Source: M3007 sp964589365
GTDB taxonomy: Bacteria > Bacteroidota > Bacteroidia > Chitinophagales > Saprospiraceae
DNA: 9,477 nt
Direction of reading: 5' to 3'
NCBI GenBank assembly: GCA_964589365.1
Contig: CAZPTQ010000190.1
Coordinates: 1 to 9,477, forward strand
Shown here: piece after piece, positions 6,828 through 9,477 of the stretch
How the letters are laid out: each line of letters opens with the position of its first letter
How positions within the stretch are numbered: position 1 is the first letter of the stretch
Translations under genes and position numbers: made by a program
Notes under the pieces: model-generated
What the model was told of the DNA's origin: nothing
What the model saw: the letters and a program-made list of their open reading frames with translations, nothing else
Databases searched by the model: none

Positions 6828-6835
6828 TACCTTTG
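6828..6835 (+). promoter_or_regulatory. -7 box (TACCTTTG) for the ABC-F gene
   Basis: This is an exact TAnnTTTG match in a typical context (CCTACCTTTGCCGCC), 81 nt before the GTG start. The implied leader is about 70-75 nt and contains the repeat at 6872-6916. A TTTG at 6796 is too far upstream to be a regular -33 partner. Confidence 0.55.
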
Positions 6836-6871
6836 CCGCCCTTTTTGGAGTGAGGAGTCCCGTGCACGGCA

Positions 6872-6916
6872 GTCCGAAGTCTATCGTCCAAAAATCCACC
6901 GTCCAAAGTCCATTCC
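6872..6916. repeat. Three degenerate 15-nt GTCCAAA-type repeats up to the ABC-F start
   Basis: Units begin GTCCGAAGTC (6872), GTCCAAAAATCC (6886) and GTCCAAAGTCC (6901), spaced 14-15 nt, and end at the GTG start. They would lie in the mRNA leader. The palindrome CGTGCACG (6861-6868) sits just before them. No other gene-like content is seen in 6716-6916. Confidence 0.6.
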
Positions 6917-8881
6917 GTGAATTTCCTTACACTAGAAAACGTCTCCAAGAGCTACGGCGAAAAGCTGCTTTTCCAAAATATCAGCCTCCACCTTGACAAG
7001 GGGCAAAAAATCGGCCTCATCGCCAAAAACGGCACGGGCAAAAGCACCCTCATGCGCGTCATCGCGGGCAAAGAAGGCAGCGAAGGCGAAGGGTCGAAAA
7101 TCACCATCCGCAAAGGCATCCGCATTGGCTGGCTCGACCAGGAACCGAACTTTCCGCCGGGTATGGATGTGCTGGGCGCAGTGCTCGATCCAACCAACCC
7201 GCTCGTACGGGTAGTGCAGCGTTATGAAAAGGCACTCCTCCACAATGAAAATCCACTTGCCCGCCATAGCCAAAGCTCTACAGACGAGCCTTCAAAAAGT
7301 GATCGCGAAGGCGGGCACGAGCTCACGGAGGCTATTGCGGAGATGGACCAGCAAAATGCCTGGACCTTCGAAGCCAAGGTGAAAGAAACGCTTTCACGCT
7401 TTCGGATGAACGAATATGAGCAGAAAGTCAGCGCCCTTTCCGGCGGACAACAAAAGCGGCTCGCTTTGGTAAAAATCCTGCTGGAAGAACCTGATTTTCT
7501 CATTCTCGATGAGCCGACCAACCACCTGGATATAGAAATGATCGAATGGCTCGAAGAATACCTCCAACAGCCTGGCATCACCCTTTTCATGGTAACGCAC
7601 GACCGCTATTTCCTTGAAAATGTTTGTGATAGCATCATCGAACTGGAAGGCGGCCAACTGCGTCGCTACTCCGGTTCTTACTCGGATTACCTCGAAAAAA
7701 AGGCACTCCGAGAAGAAAACGAAGCCACCACTTACGATCGCCAAAACAAACTCCTCAAAAACGAGCTCGACTGGGTGCGCAAATCCCCGCAAGCCCGTAC
7801 TACTAAGGCAAAGGCTCGCGTGGATGCTTATTTTAATCGAAAAGAGGTCAACGACTCGCTGAAAAAGACCAAAGATGAAATGAGCCTTTCTATCAAGGAA
7901 ACCTGGCTGGGCGGTAAAATTGTGGAGTTGCACAACATCAGCAAATCATTCGGTGACAAGAACTTAATCGAGCATTTCAGTTACAAATTCAAGCGCAGGG
8001 AACGTGTTGGTATCGTGGGTCAGAACGGTTCAGGAAAGTCAACTTTTCTTCAAATCATTACCCAAATGCTGCCGCCCGACACAGGTAAGGTGGTGGTGGG
8101 TGACACCGTAACTTTCGGACATTACCGTCAGGAGGGGCTTCATCTCAAAGAAGATCGGCGCGTAATTGATGCAGTGCGCGACATTGCCGACTACATCCCG
8201 CTCGACAAAGGCAAGGAACTCTCGGCGGCGCAGTTGTTGGAGCGATTCCTGTTCAGTCGCCCACAGCAACAGGTGTACGTCAGCCAACTTTCCGGCGGCG
8301 AAAAACGGCGGCTCTACCTGCTCACCGTGCTGATGAAAAACCCGAATTTTCTCATTCTCGACGAGCCGACAAACGACCTGGACGTGCTGACCTTGCAAGT
8401 GCTGGAAGATTTTCTCGAAGATTACCCCGGTTGTCTGGTGGTGGTGACGCACGACCGGTATTTTATGGACCGGCTGGTAGATCATCTTTTTGTGTTTGAA
8501 GGGGATGGCAAAATAAAGGATTTCAACGGCACCTACGCAGAGTATAGGGCTATGAAGCGCAGTGAGGCGGCAGCAACAGGCAGTTTTACCCGCCGGAGTC
8601 TTGACGAAGGAGGGGGTAGTAACAGTGGGCAATTGGCAGGACAACAGTCAACAGCAGTCCCTCAAGCCTCCACGCTTTCGAGTACCGAGCGCAACGAAAT
8701 GAAAAAACTCGACAGGGAAGTCGCCGCGCTTGAAAGCCGCAAAAAGCAGATTCTTGAGCGGTTCAACGCTGTAGATCTCGGTGCCGAAGAAGCGGGCAAA
8801 CTCTCCGCTGAGCTGGGGAAATTGCAGGAGGACTTGGATGTGAAAGAGATGCGCTGGTTGGAGTTGGCGGAGCGAGGGTAA
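6917..8881 (+). CDS. ABC-F family ATPase, Uup-like
   Basis: This is a 654-residue soluble protein with two ABC ATPase domains and no membrane segments, as in ABC-F proteins that act on the ribosome or, for Uup, in tolerance of DNA and translation stress. Domain 1: Walker A AKNGTGKST (36-44), signature LSGGQ (174-178), Walker B LILDEPTNH with D198 and E199. Domain 2: Walker A GQNGSGKST (368-376), signature LSGGE (458-462), D482 and E483. Both catalytic glutamates are present. The linker between the domains is charged and helical, and the C-terminal coiled coil (about 590-654) is the Uup-type C-terminal domain. The GTG start is well supported because MNFLTLENVSKSYGEK matches the usual N-terminus and no ATG lies nearby. 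Two stretches look inserted: residues 114-133, flanked by an 8-bp inverted repeat in the DNA, and residues near 557-567 (FTRRSLDEGGG), encoded by a dispersed repeat. It probably has its own promoter. Confidence 0.93.
   Translation: MNFLTLENVSKSYGEKLLFQNISLHLDKGQKIGLIAKNGTGKSTLMRVIAGKEGSEGEGSKITIRKGIRIGWLDQEPNFPPGMDVLGAVLDPTNPLVRVVQRYEKALLHNENPLARHSQSSTDEPSKSDREGGHELTEAIAEMDQQNAWTFEAKVKETLSRFRMNEYEQKVSALSGGQQKRLALVKILLEEPDFLILDEPTNHLDIEMIEWLEEYLQQPGITLFMVTHDRYFLENVCDSIIELEGGQLRRYSGSYSDYLEKKALREENEATTYDRQNKLLKNELDWVRKSPQARTTKAKARVDAYFNRKEVNDSLKKTKDEMSLSIKETWLGGKIVELHNISKSFGDKNLIEHFSYKFKRRERVGIVGQNGSGKSTFLQIITQMLPPDTGKVVVGDTVTFGHYRQEGLHLKEDRRVIDAVRDIADYIPLDKGKELSAAQLLERFLFSRPQQQVYVSQLSGGEKRRLYLLTVLMKNPNFLILDEPTNDLDVLTLQVLEDFLEDYPGCLVVVTHDRYFMDRLVDHLFVFEGDGKIKDFNGTYAEYRAMKRSEAAATGSFTRRSLDEGGGSNSGQLAGQQSTAVPQASTLSSTERNEMKKLDREVAALESRKKQILERFNAVDLGAEEAGKLSAELGKLQEDLDVKEMRWLELAERG
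7258..7317. repeat. 60-bp in-frame insertion bounded by an 8-bp inverted repeat
   Basis: TGCCCGCC at 7258-7265 is exactly complementary to GGCGGGCA at 7310-7317. The enclosed codons give residues 114-133 of the ABC-F protein (LARHSQ...REGG), low-complexity and hydrophilic, at a place where related proteins, from memory, go almost directly from ENP to the helix ELTEAI. The CCCGCC ends resemble those of the other repeat family in this window. Confidence 0.45.
8584..8616 (+). repeat. 33-bp dispersed repeat inside the ABC-F coding sequence
   Basis: This copy starts TTTTACCCGCC and ends GGAGGGGG. Its minus strand matches 766-798 at 28 of 33 positions. It is read in frame as FTRRSLDEGGG (residues 557-567) in the linker between the second ATPase domain and the C-terminal coiled coil, where an insertion should be tolerated. 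Confidence 0.7.
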
Positions 8882-8906
8882 AAATTTACAAAATTTGTAA
8901 ATTTTT
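8880..8906. promoter_or_regulatory. 27-bp AT-only dyad, possible antitoxin operator or weak terminator
   Basis: The 13-nt arms 8880-8892 and 8894-8906 are exactly complementary around A8893, with core TTTACAAA-ATTTGTAAA. The dyad overlaps the ABC-F stop and ends 14 nt before the -7 box of the toxin gene, where an autoregulatory antitoxin operator would be expected. With its T6 tail it could also act as a weak terminator for the ABC-F gene. Confidence 0.5.
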
Positions 8907-8920
8907 TAAAAAGCAAACCT

Positions 8921-8928
8921 TAGCTTTG
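8921..8928 (+). promoter_or_regulatory. -7 box (TAGCTTTG) for the toxin gene
   Basis: This is an exact TAnnTTTG match, 17 nt before the ATG at 8946. A TTTG at 8894-8897, within the dyad, could be the -33 element, although the 23-nt gap is a little longer than usual. Confidence 0.6.
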
Positions 8929-8945
8929 TTTCAAATTTGTTCTTT

Positions 8946-9125
8946 ATGATCAATAAGATTCAACAATTTAGAGGGTTAAATTTTAAAAGATTAACAGGTG
9001 ACTTAAAAGATTACTGCTCGGTAAGAATTGATAAAAAGTATAGGCTGATATTAATTGTCCAAGGTGAGGAGTTCTTGAAAGCAGAAGAACTGATTGTAGA
9101 AGACCTTACCAACCATTACCAATAA
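8946..9125 (+). CDS. Short HigB-like (RelE/ParE superfamily) toxin, N-terminus missing
   Basis: The 59-residue product matches the C-terminal part of HigB-type toxins, mRNA-cleaving, ribosome-dependent RNases of the RelE/ParE fold. The recognisable core is FRGLNFKRLTGDLKDYCSVRIDKKYRLILIV, followed by a final strand and NHYQ, a typical ending for Bacteroidota HigB. Those proteins are, from memory, about 95-105 residues, so roughly 40 N-terminal residues (the two-helix part) are absent. They cannot be encoded upstream because the ABC-F stop is only 64 nt before the ATG. ATG 8946 is preferred; TTG 8937 would add three residues. G+C is about 32% by hand count, far below the ABC-F gene, which suggests horizontal acquisition. 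It could be a remnant or a genuinely short toxin. Confidence 0.72.
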   Translation: MINKIQQFRGLNFKRLTGDLKDYCSVRIDKKYRLILIVQGEEFLKAEELIVEDLTNHYQ

Positions 9126-9128
9126 TTT

Positions 9129-9168
9129 AAGGGGCAGAAGCCCGTAAGTTTCTGCCCCTTTATTTTAA
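9129..9168 (+). terminator. Intrinsic terminator between toxin and antitoxin genes
   Basis: A 13-bp stem (9129-9141 with 9148-9160, one G-T wobble) closes a 6-nt loop and is followed by TATTTT. It begins 4 nt after the toxin stop. As a working terminator it would reduce or block cotranscription of the antitoxin. Confidence 0.7.
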
Positions 9169-9172
9169 AATA
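9161..9172. promoter_or_regulatory. 12-bp perfect palindrome before the antitoxin gene
   Basis: TATTTTAAAATA is self-complementary and lies 7 nt before the antitoxin ATG. It may be an operator or part of a separate antitoxin promoter. Being AT-only, it could also be chance. Confidence 0.3.
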
Positions 9173-9179
9173 CTTCGTT

Positions 9180-9477
9180 ATGTCTGCATATAAAGTAGTT
9201 GGAAAATCAGGGAGTCCGATTAAAACCTCTGCGACGATTCACCCAGGGGAGGTGCTACTCATGGAAATTGAGGCTCGGCAGTTGAAAAAATCTGAATTTG
9301 CTACACAACTGAATATTCAGCCTAGCCAATTAAGCGAACTATTGCACCAAAAGCGGCATGTCAATGCTCCAATGGCAATCAAATTGGAAACGCTGCTGGG
9401 GATTGACGCTGAATTCTGGATGCGCTTGCAAACAACGTATGATATTACAGTTGAGCGAAAACGCTTGGAACTAGTGG
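9180..9477 (+). CDS. higA: HigA-like antitoxin, XRE-family HTH, cut by the window end
   Basis: At least 99 residues are visible (MSAYKVVGKSG... to ...RKRLELV). The family signature TIHPGEVLLMEIEARQLKKSEFATQLNI is followed by the helix-turn-helix (QPSQLSELLHQKRHVNAPMAIKLE) and LGIDAEFWMRLQTTYDI, all typical of HigA/VapI antitoxins, which neutralise the HigB toxin and repress their own promoter. The gene starts at ATG 9180-9182 and stays open to the window end, so its full length is unknown. It lies 54 nt after the toxin stop, a wide gap for this pair, and the gap holds a terminator hairpin. Toxin-first order is normal for HigBA. Confidence 0.88.
   Translation, partial: MSAYKVVGKSGSPIKTSATIHPGEVLLMEIEARQLKKSEFATQLNIQPSQLSELLHQKRHVNAPMAIKLETLLGIDAEFWMRLQTTYDITVERKRLELV

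Noticed and set aside
8937..8945. TTG at 8937 as the toxin start
   Set aside because: It would add only three residues, an ATG follows at 8946, and TTG starts are less common; it cannot be excluded.

Overview
The window reads as a chromosomal segment of a Bacteroidota bacterium, most likely from the Saprospiraceae or a close relative. Three things point there: -7 promoter boxes of the TAnnTTTG type (5261, 6828, 8921), poor Shine-Dalgarno sequences, and protein families with typical Bacteroidota sequence, namely a LytTR regulator, a membrane-anchored M23 peptidase with a KYRLVIMNDDTFEE core, a Uup-type ABC-F protein and a HigB/HigA pair. The taxonomic call is inference from family resemblance, not from a database search.

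Layout. The end of a LytTR regulator (3-461, + strand) is followed by a long non-coding stretch with a strong intrinsic terminator (626-662) and several repeats. Next comes a 731-residue nSTAND-type NTPase with one membrane segment (832-3027), then a 150-bp block of GATTGGT-type repeats forming a perfect 50-bp inverted repeat, then an M23 metallopeptidase (3173-4120). That gene converges on, and overlaps by 8 bp, a membrane acyltransferase on the minus strand (4113-5174). A short divergent region leads to an SDR oxidoreductase (5289-5999). A second non-coding stretch holds a perfect 46-bp inverted repeat, followed by recX (6254-6715) and a Uup-like ABC-F ATPase (6917-8881). The window ends with an AT-rich toxin-antitoxin locus: a short HigB-like toxin (8946-9125) and a HigA-like antitoxin cut by the window edge (9180 onward).

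The genes do not form one obvious pathway. The NTPase and the M23 peptidase are adjacent and co-oriented, and both look like inner-membrane proteins with a periplasmic C-terminal part, but the large hairpin between them and the probable core role of the peptidase make functional coupling unproven. recX and the ABC-F gene look like housekeeping genes.

The most distinctive content is the repeats. Short-period repeats (7-15 nt) lie before most plus-strand genes. Two of them form very long perfect hairpins. A small element with ACCCGCC and GGAGGGGG ends occurs between genes and also in frame inside the ABC-F gene. I do not see a clear new multi-gene system. The best leads are the coding insertions in the ABC-F gene, the toxin-antitoxin pair split by a terminator, and the membrane-tethered STAND ATPase.
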